A stretch of 64,000 nucleotides of DNA from Mxb001 sp046046455 (GTDB lineage: Bacteria > Actinomycetota > Actinomycetes > S36-B12): assembly GCA_046046455.1 (NCBI GenBank), contig JBJOJS010000066.1:124001-188000 (forward strand), read 5' to 3'. Shown one piece after another: positions 54,101 through 62,512 of the stretch (position 1 is the stretch's first letter; each line of letters begins with the position of its first letter). The position numbers and the translations under genes were made by a program. The notes under the pieces were generated by a model. It ran no database searches, was not told where the DNA came from, and saw only the letters and a list, made by a program, of their open reading frames with translations.

Positions 54101-56245
54101 GAGCATGTCGTCGGGGAAGACCTGCGCGCGCAGCCCCGCGAGGCGGACTCGCTTGGTGCCGTCGATGTCGACGTCGTAGTCGGTCGTCGTGCGCTGGGCG
54201 TCGTTCGCCTCCACGGACGTCGCCCGGGTGGACGGCCCTGCCGATGAGATCTGCCGCCCGAGCTCATCGCGCTTGATGCGCGTCTGGCGCCCCTGCTCGT
54301 CGATCGTCGTCTGCGTGCCGGCATCGACCAGGTCACCCGCCAAGCGCTGGCTGAGACCGGTCTTGTCGACCGAGCGCAGCACCTGCCACGTCGTGGGGTC
54401 GACGAAGTCGCGCCTCGCGAGGGAGTAGCCCGATCCCTGCAGCGCGACCCGCGCCTCAGCCTGCAACTCCGGTCGAGGGTCCTTGATCCACGCCTTGAGG
54501 GAGTCCTCGGTAATGCTGGGGAATGCCACTGTGCGAGCAAGGGATGGGGCGCCGATGGTGGATGGCTGATCGACGAGATTCGCTGCGCGCCCCCGGTCGT
54601 CGTACTCCACACGCGACAGCGCACTGGCTGCGCCTGGATCCACGAGGGCCGCTCGGCCGGCGATCGCGGATCGCTCGGAGACAAGGCGCCCGCGCGAATC
54701 CCAACCGAGTGCGGTGCCGGCATTGCCGGCGCCCTTGATGAGTGCGATCTGAGCACCTCCGTCACCCGCAGAGACGTAGCCGAAATCCGAGGCGTCACCA
54801 CCTTCGGCCCAGACACGGCACAGGCTGCCGGTCGGAGGTGCAGCGAAGCCGTGGGTTGTCCAGGAGGAGGAGGGGCAATCCCCTGACCCCGCGTAGGTCA
54901 GGCGAATAGCGCGCGCGATCTCATTGGTCAGGCGCACGAGACGCCCGGCGGCGTCCCACTCGAGCCTGGCAACGACGGCACCGGCCTTCTCCACCGATAC
55001 GGCCCGACCGTCGACGAACCTCGTGGTGGTGGCTGCCGAGTCAGTGAACTCCCAGGAGCCATTGCTCAGGCGGTCGAGGGTGTTGCCGAGGCCAGGCACG
55101 CGGCCCGCTCCGGTCACCTGCTCGTAGAGACCCTGCGCCGTGCGCTCGAAGACGAGTGCGGAGCCATCCCAGCCGCGCACGGTGACGACGCGCGGGCCGC
55201 GCTCCGACTGCAGTCCGCCGCGCGGCGTGAGATCGCGTGCCCGCGGGGCGATGTACGTCCCGTCACCCGACACCGCGGTGGACGCTCCGCAGAGTGAGGT
55301 GCCTTCGATGTCGACGCAGACGCGCAGGCGCGCATCGTCATCACCCACCTCGGCACGGACCTGTCCCCCCTGGGCATCAACAACACCGGCGTCGGACCAA
55401 GTCCCATCCGCGTCCAGCACCTGCACACGCTGACCCAGCACCTGCGAGGGATCCTGACCCGGCACCTGCACCTCGGCCACGCCGTCCTCGACGCGGACGC
55501 GCGGCCCGGAGGGCGCCGTGACTCGTGCGGATGTTGCCGAGGCTGTCTCCAGACCGGCCCACGGTGAGCCCGTGCCAGGAATGATCCGCCAGCCCTGAGG
55601 GAGTCCGGCAGCAGCCGGCACACCCGACCCCCAGGTCAGCGTGAGGCCGAGAGCCGACGTCGGGCCGGCCAGGACGGGCGACTGCCACGACCACGACACG
55701 TTGCCGGTGATGGTGGAGACGCGGATGCCATCCACCCCGATGCTCGGGCCGGCCTGGGATCCGGGCTGGGCGACCGTGAAGGTGCCGGCCCGCACCCAGC
55801 CCTGCTGGCTGCGGGCATCGATGGCGAAGGATCGGCCTGCGGTGAGAATGCGGTCGATCTTGGCCCAGCCGTTGCGCGCGGTCGCAGCCCAGCCGCTGCC
55901 ATCGCCCCCGGCCGAACCCTGGCTGAGGTCCACGACACGCAACTCCACCGTGGGCTCGTCGCGCAGGCCCGGGATGTAGACGAGTGGATAGTTGCCGTGC
56001 ATCGCGCTGCCCCGCGGGAGCACTGCCACGGTGGGCAAAGTCGCGGGCCATTGGGCCGCACCCTGAGCGCGCACGGTCTCGATCGGGCCCAGGGACTCCA
56101 GTCCTCCGGTGGCACGCGCAGTCACAGGATCGGCAGTGGGCGCCGCCGCGGCATTCGAGACGCTGCTGCCGGCGAGAAGGCCGGCCACGAGGGCCGTGGC
56201 CGATGCCCCGACGATGGATGCGCGAGCGAGGAGACGGTGTCCCAT
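51110..56245 (-). CDS. secreted Rhs/YD-repeat protein with unidentified membrane-containing C-terminus
   Basis: 1711 residues, by far the longest gene. A signal peptide (about 1-34, ending SSVSNAAAAP) is followed by a beta-rich leader and then YD repeats (for example YDDRGRAANL, YDIRGRQTASV, YDEAGRLTRAV, YGPDGRMRSKT) across roughly 390-1440. The Rhs core ends with ATGQFLSADPLVDSGQ and NLYGYTDGDPVNAKDSSG (about 1463-1495). The last 216 residues are a separate region: three hydrophobic stretches (WTWVWVAAASALLTLAIG, ALYGLGVAASVTAGVGAALA, AIAIGIGAAAATFGAGYLG) and a 100-residue polar tail that I do not recognise. Rhs tails are often toxins, but no immunity gene follows. Start ATG lies 7 nt after a -10. 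Confidence 0.88.
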   Translation of the reverse strand: MGHRLLARASIVGASATALVAGLLAGSSVSNAAAAPTADPVTARATGGLESLGPIETVRAQGAAQWPATLPTVAVLPRGSAMHGNYPLVYIPGLRDEPTVELRVVDLSQGSAGGDGSGWAATARNGWAKIDRILTAGRSFAIDARSQQGWVRAGTFTVAQPGSQAGPSIGVDGIRVSTITGNVSWSWQSPVLAGPTSALGLTLTWGSGVPAAAGLPQGWRIIPGTGSPWAGLETASATSARVTAPSGPRVRVEDGVAEVQVPGQDPSQVLGQRVQVLDADGTWSDAGVVDAQGGQVRAEVGDDDARLRVCVDIEGTSLCGASTAVSGDGTYIAPRARDLTPRGGLQSERGPRVVTVRGWDGSALVFERTAQGLYEQVTGAGRVPGLGNTLDRLSNGSWEFTDSAATTTRFVDGRAVSVEKAGAVVARLEWDAAGRLVRLTNEIARAIRLTYAGSGDCPSSSWTTHGFAAPPTGSLCRVWAEGGDASDFGYVSAGDGGAQIALIKGAGNAGTALGWDSRGRLVSERSAIAGRAALVDPGAASALSRVEYDDRGRAANLVDQPSTIGAPSLARTVAFPSITEDSLKAWIKDPRPELQAEARVALQGSGYSLARRDFVDPTTWQVLRSVDKTGLSQRLAGDLVDAGTQTTIDEQGRQTRIKRDELGRQISSAGPSTRATSVEANDAQRTTTDYDVDIDGTKRVRLAGLRAQVFPDDMLGGRPDSAYWAVPRGGSGLSYRWQGPDRSWSALATGVWRPSEELDKAGARDGWTFRVEASGGRVLLMVGAVACEPAAGTDTCTLQGLGKGPKQVTVQLTAGRGNGAFSVQAAPVGQNLAALEVDSVRPEFSNATVTTSNDVYRGSAKDVRTVTDYPDPASGQAGAVTDPAGRTVRFGYEDLDPGRGLWGRQLRFTTAGGEVVRTSYWPVSDAIALPPACGSGTAVGSGQPATVTRQDGTKVTTYYDIRGRQTASVTEGDGLAQVQCNGYHPDGTMASQRTYSVARAGEATLLEDVQVSSGDPQAGGDPLTFTTTVTLGPGAPVGAGTSVQTSVTTDLRGRPVRSVDASGTVTTWDYDAAGQPTSVSYDGPGAGPVTTVGYAYRTQLDGAVEKVSIGGVAAATVAYDRDTGRIASVEYPGSRASYAYGPDGRMRSKTIVASSGERYSHAVTRTDFGRTLEEATTGPGLTDRRAYSYDEAGRLTRAVISAATGTPRTFEYSFNDQAAACGAGYLRAGEDNLRTAGSRDGVAYTTCHDAKGRIVSTTDPLLTGGQGTATFQHDGLGRVVAVEGIDRTVSLAYGIGGQVLRMREGMDTTAPITTEFTSYSGNVLTRRVTTAGGTEAISYGAGGALQLATDDSGGMGPVIAAVLDLPGGARVTIPESGGATITHDDATGNSLATLAAPAWGGATAAGLGPAERVGPYGERLGSADLAPESAAPTYRWHASTRADTLPGAAGIVIVGARAYLPATGQFLSADPLVDSGQNLYGYTDGDPVNAKDSSGNESDTDWTWVWVAAASALLTLAIGVGGASAKGSLPKGLSASSSTWSKFKAVARANPGKTALYGLGVAASVTAGVGAALAVRNQVSESWQAIAIGIGAAAATFGAGYLGAKTVAGIRKARLNRSLAQQSRGSWVDLEVSSTRSNSVTYFSQESATHAVPLKVQYQNVIPESEWIRSNSLGGPENGAGAGFLLDRGSFTGDAFRNRISGGSVASAFGS

Positions 56246-56252
56246 GGCCGGA

Positions 56253-56282
56253 AGGCTATGGGGCCACTACCTGGCGAAGCAA
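56253..56282 (-). promoter_or_regulatory. promoter of the Rhs-type gene
   Basis: TAGCCT at 56258-56253 is 7 nt before the ATG; TTGCTT at 56282-56277 lies 18 nt upstream of it as a fair -35. No Shine-Dalgarno sequence precedes the ATG. The remaining 180 nt up to the amidase gene show no open frame of note. Confidence 0.5.
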
Positions 56283-56462
56283 CCGCGGGCGTGCGTCCTG
56301 TCAGAAGTGGCCATTGAGGTCAACGTCCGCCAGAAGCTGGTGATTCTGGGGCCCGCGCTATGGCACCACCACATGCGTGCAAGGGAAGTCCTGAGCCCAC
56401 GCCAACGGCATTCGCGGAGCCGCGTCAACCTATCCCGAATCCCGCACAAGACGAGCCGGGAA

Positions 56463-57221
56463 TCACTGACGCAGCGCCGCCCGGGTGCCAGCGACGATCC
56501 AATCCGCGTACTGGGCCTGCCCCCGGGCGGAGGACATGCGGGCGGCATCCGCCGAGTTCCGCATGTTGCCCGACTCAAGCAGGATGACCGGGACGTCGGA
56601 GAAGTTGAGAGTCGAGATCGTCGGCGTGATGAGCATCTGATGGGAGATGTACGTCGAGCGCGGGGCTCCCGCCCCGGCCATACCTGCGACAAATCGCTTG
56701 CCCATGCGAATGGACTTGGCGGAGATGTCGTCGGTCCAGCCCTTGATGACCGACGGGACCATGACGTAGAAGCCGTACCCGGAAGAGTCGGCGCCATCGC
56801 CATGGATGGACACCATGAGGTCGGCTCCGACCTTGGCCCCGAAGCGTCCGCGCTCATCCACGCACGGTCCCCACTTGCGCATGGAGTTGGCATGCCGGGT
56901 CATCTTGACGTCGGCCCCCAGTGCCTCGAGTTGGTCCTTGACCAGTAGGGCGACGTTCCAATTGAAGGTTGCTTCCGGGAAGCCGGCATTGGTCGCGGTA
57001 CCGGACGTATTGCAGTTCTTGGTCTCGTGGCCGTTGAAGTGCGTCACGGCGAGTTCGTCGAAGTGCGCCGGATTGGAGTTCCCGAGCTGGTGACCCGGAT
57101 CCAGGGCGATGACGACTCCGTCGAGCGGACGGTCCGAGACCGGAGCGCTGCTGACCGGTGTCGCAAGAGCGCACGCGAGGCCTGCAGCGGCCAGGAGGGC
57201 CAGCGGGAAGGCGAATCTCAC
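56463..57221 (-). CDS. N-acetylmuramoyl-L-alanine amidase (Amidase_3 type)
   Basis: Secreted peptidoglycan amidase, 252 residues. An N-terminal signal peptide (about 1-26, MRFAFPLALLAAAGLACALA) precedes the catalytic domain. The zinc residues are in IALDPGHQLGN (His), a Glu in the ATNAGFPEATFNWN region, LMVSIHGDGADS (His), and the catalytic Glu in VILLESGNMRN. It would cleave the amide between muramic acid and the stem peptide. The start is GTG at 57221, overlapping the acetyltransferase stop and lying 6 nt after TATGCT. Confidence 0.9.
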   Translation of the reverse strand: MRFAFPLALLAAAGLACALATPVSSAPVSDRPLDGVVIALDPGHQLGNSNPAHFDELAVTHFNGHETKNCNTSGTATNAGFPEATFNWNVALLVKDQLEALGADVKMTRHANSMRKWGPCVDERGRFGAKVGADLMVSIHGDGADSSGYGFYVMVPSVIKGWTDDISAKSIRMGKRFVAGMAGAGAPRSTYISHQMLITPTISTLNFSDVPVILLESGNMRNSADAARMSSARGQAQYADWIVAGTRAALRQ

Positions 57222-57724
57222 CGCAGGAGCATAAGCATGCGGTGGTTGCCGAGGGTATTCGGCTTGACGCGCTCGAGGTCGAGGAACTCCGCCACGCCCT
57301 CGTCGTAGCTCTGGAGGAGCTGCTCGAAGACTGCGTGGTCGACCGGACTCCCCTCGATCTCCTCGAAGCCACGGCTGCGGAAGAAATCGACCTCGAAGGT
57401 GAGGCAGAAGAGTCGCGCGAGTCCCAGGGTCCGCGCCCTGGCGATGAGGTCGTCGAGGATGCGGCCGCCGATGCCGTGGCCCGCATGCTCGGGATCGACG
57501 GCGAGCGTGCGAATCTCGCCGAGGTCCTCCCACATGACGTGGAGGGCACCGCATCCGATCACCGTGCCGTTGAGGTCTGCGACGAGGAACTCCTGCACAT
57601 CCTCGTAGAGCGTGACGGGTGCCTTGGCGAGGAGCCGGCCATCCTCGGTGTAGAGACCGACGAGCCGGCGTACGGCGGCCACATCCGCGGTGCGCGCCGG
57701 ACGGATCACAACCTCACTCGTCAT
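57218..57724 (-). CDS. amino-acid N-acetyltransferase (ArgA-type GNAT)
   Basis: 168 residues, single GNAT domain. The acetyl-CoA loop is AGHGIGGRILDDLI (about 82-95), and KAPVTLYEDVQEFLVAD, CGALHVMWEDLGEIRTLAV and KPNTLGNHRM resemble the short N-acetylglutamate synthase of mycobacteria (Rv2747 type), which starts arginine synthesis. No arginine genes are nearby. It starts 7 nt after the lysS stop. Substrate is inferred from family resemblance. Confidence 0.82.
   Translation of the reverse strand: MTSEVVIRPARTADVAAVRRLVGLYTEDGRLLAKAPVTLYEDVQEFLVADLNGTVIGCGALHVMWEDLGEIRTLAVDPEHAGHGIGGRILDDLIARARTLGLARLFCLTFEVDFFRSRGFEEIEGSPVDHAVFEQLLQSYDEGVAEFLDLERVKPNTLGNHRMLMLLR
57228..57233 (-). promoter_or_regulatory. 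-10 box for amidase, inside the acetyltransferase 3' end
   Basis: TATGCT on the minus strand, 6 nt before GTG 57221. It lies within the last codons of the upstream gene, so the amidase could be made from both the operon and its own leaderless message. Confidence 0.4.
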
Positions 57725-57731
57725 GGGGTGC

Positions 57732-59237
57732 TCACCGCTCAGGCTTGACGAGGGGGAAGAGGATCGTGTCGCGGATGCCCAGGCCGGTGAGCGTCATGAG
57801 AAGTCGGTCGATTCCGACGCCGACGCCGCCCGCGGGAGGCATTCCGATCTCGAGCGCTCGGAGGAAGTCCTCGTCGACCGGCATAGCCTCGTCGTCACCG
57901 CGGTCGGCCAGGACAGCCTGCGCGAGGAGCCGCTCCCGCTGGATGACGGGGTCGGCGAGCTCGGAGTAGCCCGTGCCCTGCTCGTACCCGTCGATGTAGA
58001 GATCCCACTTCTCCACGACGCCCGGCCGATCAGGGTGAGCGCGCGTAAGCGGCGAGGTGTCCTCGGGGTAGTCCATGACGAACGTCGGCCGGTCGAGCGT
58101 GGGGATGACGTAGTGATCGAGGAGCTCCTCGACGTACTTGCCCGCCACCCAGTGCGACTGCGGCTCGATCCCCACCGCACGGCACAGGCCGGCAAGCTCG
58201 TCGACAGACGTCGCGGGAGTGATCTCACGACCCACCGCTGCCGAGACGGAGCCGTAGAAGTCGATCTCGGGCCACTCGCCCGACAGATCGTGCACGCTGC
58301 CGTCGGCGTGGATGACCTGGAGCGTCCCGGTGGCTGCGATCGCGGCCTCCTGGATGATCTCGCGCGTGATGCGCGCGACATCGCGGTAGTCCGTGTAGGC
58401 GGCGTAGAACTCCAGGGCGACGTACTCGGGTGAGTGCGTCGAGTCGACGCCCTCGTTGCGGAAGTTGCGATTGATCTCGAAGACCCTCTCAAGGCCGCCC
58501 ACCAGAGCTCGCTTGAGGAAGAGCTCCGGAGCGATGCGCAGGTAGAGCTCCAGGTCCAGTGCATGCGAGTGCGTGATGAAGGGGCGGGCAGCCGCTCCAC
58601 CCTGCTGCGCCTGCAGGATCGGCGTCTCGATCTCCAGGAAGCCGCGCTCCGCGAGGCTGCGGCGCACGCTCGCCTCGGCCATGACGCGCATGCGCGCCAT
58701 CTCACGCGCCTCGGGACGGACGATGAGGTCGACGTAGCGCTGACGGACCCGGTTCTCCTCCGACAGGGGCTTGTGCGCGACCGGCAGTGGCCGCAGGGCC
58801 TTGGTGGCCATTCGCCACTCATCGGCCATCACCGAGAGCTCGCCTCGCTTGGAGGTGATGACCTCTCCCGCGACGAAGACGTGATCGCCGATGTCGACGA
58901 GCTGCTTCCACTCCTCGAGTGCAGTCTCACCCACGGACGCGAGCGAGAGCATGGCCTGGAGCTCGGTGCCATCCCCGGCCCGCAGGGTGGCGAAGCAGAG
59001 CTTGCCGGTGTTGCGTTGGAAGATCACCCGGCCGGCGACGCCCACGCGATCGCCGGTGGCCACGTCGACGTCGAGATCCGGGTACGCCGCGCGCACCTGG
59101 GCGATGGTGTGCGTCACGGGGAGTCGGACGGCATACGGCTCGCGGCCTCCGGCGAGGAGCCGGTCGCGCTTGTCGCGGCGCACGCGCATCTGCTCGGGCA
59201 GGTCGTCCCCGGGCTCATGCGCGTCGTGGTCCGTCAC
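57732..59237 (-). CDS. lysS: lysyl-tRNA synthetase, class II
   Basis: 501 residues. The N-terminal OB-fold anticodon domain (about 40-160) is followed by the class II catalytic core: motif 1 FLEIETPILQ, motif 2 FEINRNFRNEGVDSTHSPEY, motif 3 GGVGVGIDRLLMTL near the C-terminus. The start is GTG at 59237, 7 nt after TACCCT, and that -10 begins 1 nt after the coaX stop, so lysS has its own leaderless promoter inside the cofactor cluster. Confidence 0.97.
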   Translation of the reverse strand: MTDHDAHEPGDDLPEQMRVRRDKRDRLLAGGREPYAVRLPVTHTIAQVRAAYPDLDVDVATGDRVGVAGRVIFQRNTGKLCFATLRAGDGTELQAMLSLASVGETALEEWKQLVDIGDHVFVAGEVITSKRGELSVMADEWRMATKALRPLPVAHKPLSEENRVRQRYVDLIVRPEAREMARMRVMAEASVRRSLAERGFLEIETPILQAQQGGAAARPFITHSHALDLELYLRIAPELFLKRALVGGLERVFEINRNFRNEGVDSTHSPEYVALEFYAAYTDYRDVARITREIIQEAAIAATGTLQVIHADGSVHDLSGEWPEIDFYGSVSAAVGREITPATSVDELAGLCRAVGIEPQSHWVAGKYVEELLDHYVIPTLDRPTFVMDYPEDTSPLTRAHPDRPGVVEKWDLYIDGYEQGTGYSELADPVIQRERLLAQAVLADRGDDEAMPVDEDFLRALEIGMPPAGGVGVGIDRLLMTLTGLGIRDTILFPLVKPER

Positions 59238-59244
59238 GGGCGCA

Positions 59245-59250
59245 AGGGTA
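59245..59250 (-). promoter_or_regulatory. -10 box for leaderless lysS
   Basis: TACCCT on the minus strand, 7 nt before GTG 59237. It occupies the 14-nt gap after the coaX stop. Confidence 0.55.
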
Positions 59251-59251
59251 G

Positions 59252-60013
59252 TCAGTCGGCGTTCTTCTCGAACACCAGGCGCAGGCCCACCAGGGTGAGA
59301 TCCGGGTCGTGGTGCGTGATGGTCTCCGACTCCGGGACCACGATGGGAGCGAGGCCGCCCGTGGCGATGACCGCCTGGACACCACCGATCTCATCGCTGA
59401 TGCGGCGCACGAGGCCGTCGACCTGACCCGCGAAGCCATACAGAGCGCCGGACTGCAGGGCTTCGACGGTGTTCTTGCCGATGGGCGACCGTGGCCGGAC
59501 GAGTTCGACCTTGCGCAACTGGGCTGCGCGCTGAGCCAATGCGTCCAGGGAGATTTCGATCCCCGGGGCGAGTGCACCGCCGAGGAACTCCCCCTTGGCG
59601 GACACGACATCGAGGTTGGTCGACGTGCCGAAGTCGACGACGATCGAAGGGCCGCCGTAGAGATGGTGGGCTGCCATCGTATTGACGATGCGATCGGTGC
59701 CCACCTCCTTCGGATTGTCGGTCAGCACCGGCACGCCGGTCTTGGTGCCGGGCTCGACGATCACGGTGGGGATGTCGTCGTGGTACGCCGAGAGCATCTG
59801 ACGCATCTCCCGGAGCACCGCAGGGACCGTCGAGCACAGTGCGATGCCCGTGAGGGGCGGCTCATCGGCGAGGAGGCCGCGGAAGACGAGCGCCATCTCA
59901 TCGGCGGTGGAGCGCGCATCGGTCTTGATGCGCCAGGAGCGGACGAGGTCCTCGCCCTCGAAGAGCCCGAGGACGGTGTTGGTGTTGCCGACATCGATCG
60001 TCAGCAGCGTCAC
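59252..60013 (-). CDS. coaX: type III pantothenate kinase
   Basis: First enzyme of CoA synthesis from pantothenate, 253 residues. The acetate-kinase-fold phosphate loop DVGNTNTVLGLF is at 6-17; GTDRIVN (about 103) and VDFGTSTNLDVV (about 125) are the family motifs. The start is GTG at 60013, overlapping the nadC stop. PanC upstream provides its substrate. Confidence 0.95.
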   Translation of the reverse strand: MTLLTIDVGNTNTVLGLFEGEDLVRSWRIKTDARSTADEMALVFRGLLADEPPLTGIALCSTVPAVLREMRQMLSAYHDDIPTVIVEPGTKTGVPVLTDNPKEVGTDRIVNTMAAHHLYGGPSIVVDFGTSTNLDVVSAKGEFLGGALAPGIEISLDALAQRAAQLRKVELVRPRSPIGKNTVEALQSGALYGFAGQVDGLVRRISDEIGGVQAVIATGGLAPIVVPESETITHHDPDLTLVGLRLVFEKNAD

Positions 60014-60882
60014 TGTGCCTCCCGCAGGTCGGCACCGATGTCGAGCACCGGCGCGGAGTGCGTCAAGGCTCCCACGGCGACGAAGTCAACACCGGTGGAG
60101 CCGACGGCAGCCGCATCCGCGAGCGTGAGCCCCCCGGAGGCCTCGAGCTGAGCCCTGCCGGCCGTGCGGCGCACGGCCTCGCTCATCTGCTCCGGTGTGA
60201 AGTTGTCGAGCAGCACCAGGTCGGCTCCAGCCGCCAGCACCTCGTCGAGCTGGTCTAGGGAGTCGACCTCCACCTCCACCGGGATCCCCGGGAATGTCTC
60301 GCGCACACGGGCGAAGGCTGTCGCCACACCACCCGCAGAGACGACGTGGTTGTCCTTGACGAGGGCCGCGTCACTGAGCGACATGCGGTGGTTGACACCC
60401 CCACCGCAGCGCACGGCGTACTTCTCGAGACTGCGCAGGCCGGGTGTCGTCTTGCGGGTATCGCGCACGCGCGTCGGTGCATCACCGAGCGCATCGACCC
60501 ACTGGCGCGTGGCTGTCGCGATCCCGGAGAGGTGGCAGAGCAGGTTGAGTGCGGTGCGCTCGCCGAGGAGGAGGTCGCGCGTGGGTCCCGTGGCCGAGAC
60601 GACAACATCGCCGGGACGCACCCGCGCGCCGTCCTCGATCCACGTGCAGGTCACCCGTCCCTGCGATGCCCGCGCGAGCGCTGCCGCCGCGATGGGCGCT
60701 CCCGCGATGACCCCGGGGGCGCGGGCGACCAAATCGAGGGTCCCGCGTGCGTCGGCCTCAACCGTGGCCACGGATGTCACGTCAACACCGCCGTCGAGAT
60801 CCTCGGCCAATGCACGGTCGACGATGTCGGCGACAAGAGCCGGATCGAGCCCCGCGCGGGCAACGCCCTCATCGGGAACCAT
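60010..60882 (-). CDS. nadC: nicotinate-nucleotide pyrophosphorylase (carboxylating)
   Basis: Quinolinate phosphoribosyltransferase of de novo NAD synthesis, 290 residues. Active-site blocks are TRKTTPGLRSLEKYAVRCGG (about 141-160), NHRMSLSDAALVKDNH (about 162-177), VEVEVDSLDQL, and LEASGGLTLADA. ATG at 60882 is supported by GGGAGGTG at 6-7 nt; an earlier start would read through nadB. It overlaps the nadB 3' end by 14 nt. Confidence 0.96.
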   Translation of the reverse strand: MVPDEGVARAGLDPALVADIVDRALAEDLDGGVDVTSVATVEADARGTLDLVARAPGVIAGAPIAAAALARASQGRVTCTWIEDGARVRPGDVVVSATGPTRDLLLGERTALNLLCHLSGIATATRQWVDALGDAPTRVRDTRKTTPGLRSLEKYAVRCGGGVNHRMSLSDAALVKDNHVVSAGGVATAFARVRETFPGIPVEVEVDSLDQLDEVLAAGADLVLLDNFTPEQMSEAVRRTAGRAQLEASGGLTLADAAAVGSTGVDFVAVGALTHSAPVLDIGADLREAQ

Positions 60883-62512
60883 GCGCTTCACCTCCCTGGA
60901 CGGGCGCGCGATCAGTGACGATGTCACCCTCTGCGGTCAGACGCGACACGAGCCGCACACGCCAGCGATCATCATCGCGGTCCGGGAAGTCCTCGCGCCA
61001 GTGCGATCCCCGCGTCTCCTCGCGGATCCGCGCCTGATGCACGAGCACCCGAGCTGCAAGATGGAGGTTGGTCGTCTCCCAGTCATCGGTGCAGGGCACA
61101 CCCGTGGCTTCCGTGGCGATCTCCTCGAGGGAGCGAGACGCACGCGCGAGCGACTCGGCACTGCGCAGGACACCGGCGTCCTCGCTCATGGTCTGCTGAA
61201 CCCGTCGCCGCCCCGCTCCCGTGATGAGCGGACCCGCGGCGGGAAGCGGAACCGAGGGTCGCGATGCGCGGGTCTCGCCCGCGAGTGCGCGACCGATGCG
61301 CGCAGCGAAGACCAAGCCCTCGAGGAGGGAGTTGGAGGCGAGTCGATTGGCTCCGTGGACGCCGGTGCAGGCCACCTCACCGCAAGCGAAGAGCCCGGGC
61401 ACCGAGGCGCGGCCATCCAAATCGGTCCGAACCCCACCGGAGACGTAGTGGGACGCCGGGGAGACGGGAATCAGCTCGGTGACGGGATCGATGCCGTGCG
61501 CCCGGCATGACGCGAGGATGGTGGGGAACCGCTCCTCCCACATCCGGGCTCCGAACATGCGGGCATCGAGTGAGACGTGCGGTGCACCCGTGTCGATCAT
61601 GCGGCGCATGATCGCGCGAGCGACCACATCACGGGGCGCGAGCTCTGCCATGGGGTGGACATCGAGCATGAAGCGCTCGCCTGTCGAGTCGAGAAGGTAG
61701 GCACCCTCTCCTCGCACCGCTTCGGATACCAGTGGCTGCTGACCGCGCGCACGCGGTCCGAGCCACAGCACCGTGGGGTGGAACTGCACGAACTCCATGT
61801 CGGCTACCTCTGCGCCTGCGCGTAGGGCGAGGGCGACACCGTCTCCCGTCGCGACAGCGGGATTCGTCGTCTGGGCGAAGACCTGGCCGAAGCCTCCAGT
61901 GGCCAGGACAACCGCGGGGGCGAGTGCAGCACCGACGCCATCTCGCTGGCCCTGGCCCATGACGTGCAGGGTGACCCCCTGGGCTCCCCCATCCTCATCG
62001 CGCAGCAGGTCAAGGACCAGCGCATCCTCGATCAGTTCGATCCCCGGGTCCAGCGCGACGGCGGCGACGAGCGCGCGTGAGATCTCAGCACCGGTCGCGT
62101 CGCCACCAGCGTGGGCGATGCGGTCGCGGTGGTGACCGCCTTCGCGCGTGAGAGCCAGCGCACCGGCAGAGTCGAGATCGAAGTGCGCTCCTAGGTCGAT
62201 CAGCGCGCGTACGGCGTCCGGCCCTTCCGTCACGAGCGCCGTCACGGCATCGACGTCGCACAGACCAGCACCCGCAACGAGCGTGTCGCGCAGGTGCTCC
62301 TCGGGGGTGTCGTCATCGGCCAGCGCCGCGGCAATACCGCCCTGGGCCCATCGCGTCGAACCCTCCTCCACACGCCCCTTGGTCACGAGGAGGACGGTCC
62401 GACCCGTGCGCCGGGCATGCAGTGCCGCGGTGAGACCCGCAACGCCCGATCCCACGATGACGACGTCGGCGCGCGCGGTCCATCCGGGCGGAGCGGCATC
62501 CAGTCGGCTCAC
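60869..62512 (-). CDS. nadB: L-aspartate oxidase
   Basis: FAD enzyme converting aspartate to iminoaspartate for quinolinate, 547 residues. The FAD-binding motif VVIVGSGVAGLTAALHA is at about 17-33; GSTRWAQGGIAAALA (about 50-64), the succinate-dehydrogenase-like HPTVLW region, ARGQQPLVSEAVRGEGAYL, and GVHGANRLASNSLLEGLV are all typical. The start is GTG at 62512, overlapping the panC stop (GTGA). No nadA is seen in the window; it may lie elsewhere. Confidence 0.95.
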   Translation of the reverse strand: MSRLDAAPPGWTARADVVIVGSGVAGLTAALHARRTGRTVLLVTKGRVEEGSTRWAQGGIAAALADDDTPEEHLRDTLVAGAGLCDVDAVTALVTEGPDAVRALIDLGAHFDLDSAGALALTREGGHHRDRIAHAGGDATGAEISRALVAAVALDPGIELIEDALVLDLLRDEDGGAQGVTLHVMGQGQRDGVGAALAPAVVLATGGFGQVFAQTTNPAVATGDGVALALRAGAEVADMEFVQFHPTVLWLGPRARGQQPLVSEAVRGEGAYLLDSTGERFMLDVHPMAELAPRDVVARAIMRRMIDTGAPHVSLDARMFGARMWEERFPTILASCRAHGIDPVTELIPVSPASHYVSGGVRTDLDGRASVPGLFACGEVACTGVHGANRLASNSLLEGLVFAARIGRALAGETRASRPSVPLPAAGPLITGAGRRRVQQTMSEDAGVLRSAESLARASRSLEEIATEATGVPCTDDWETTNLHLAARVLVHQARIREETRGSHWREDFPDRDDDRWRVRLVSRLTAEGDIVTDRAPVQGGEAHGSR

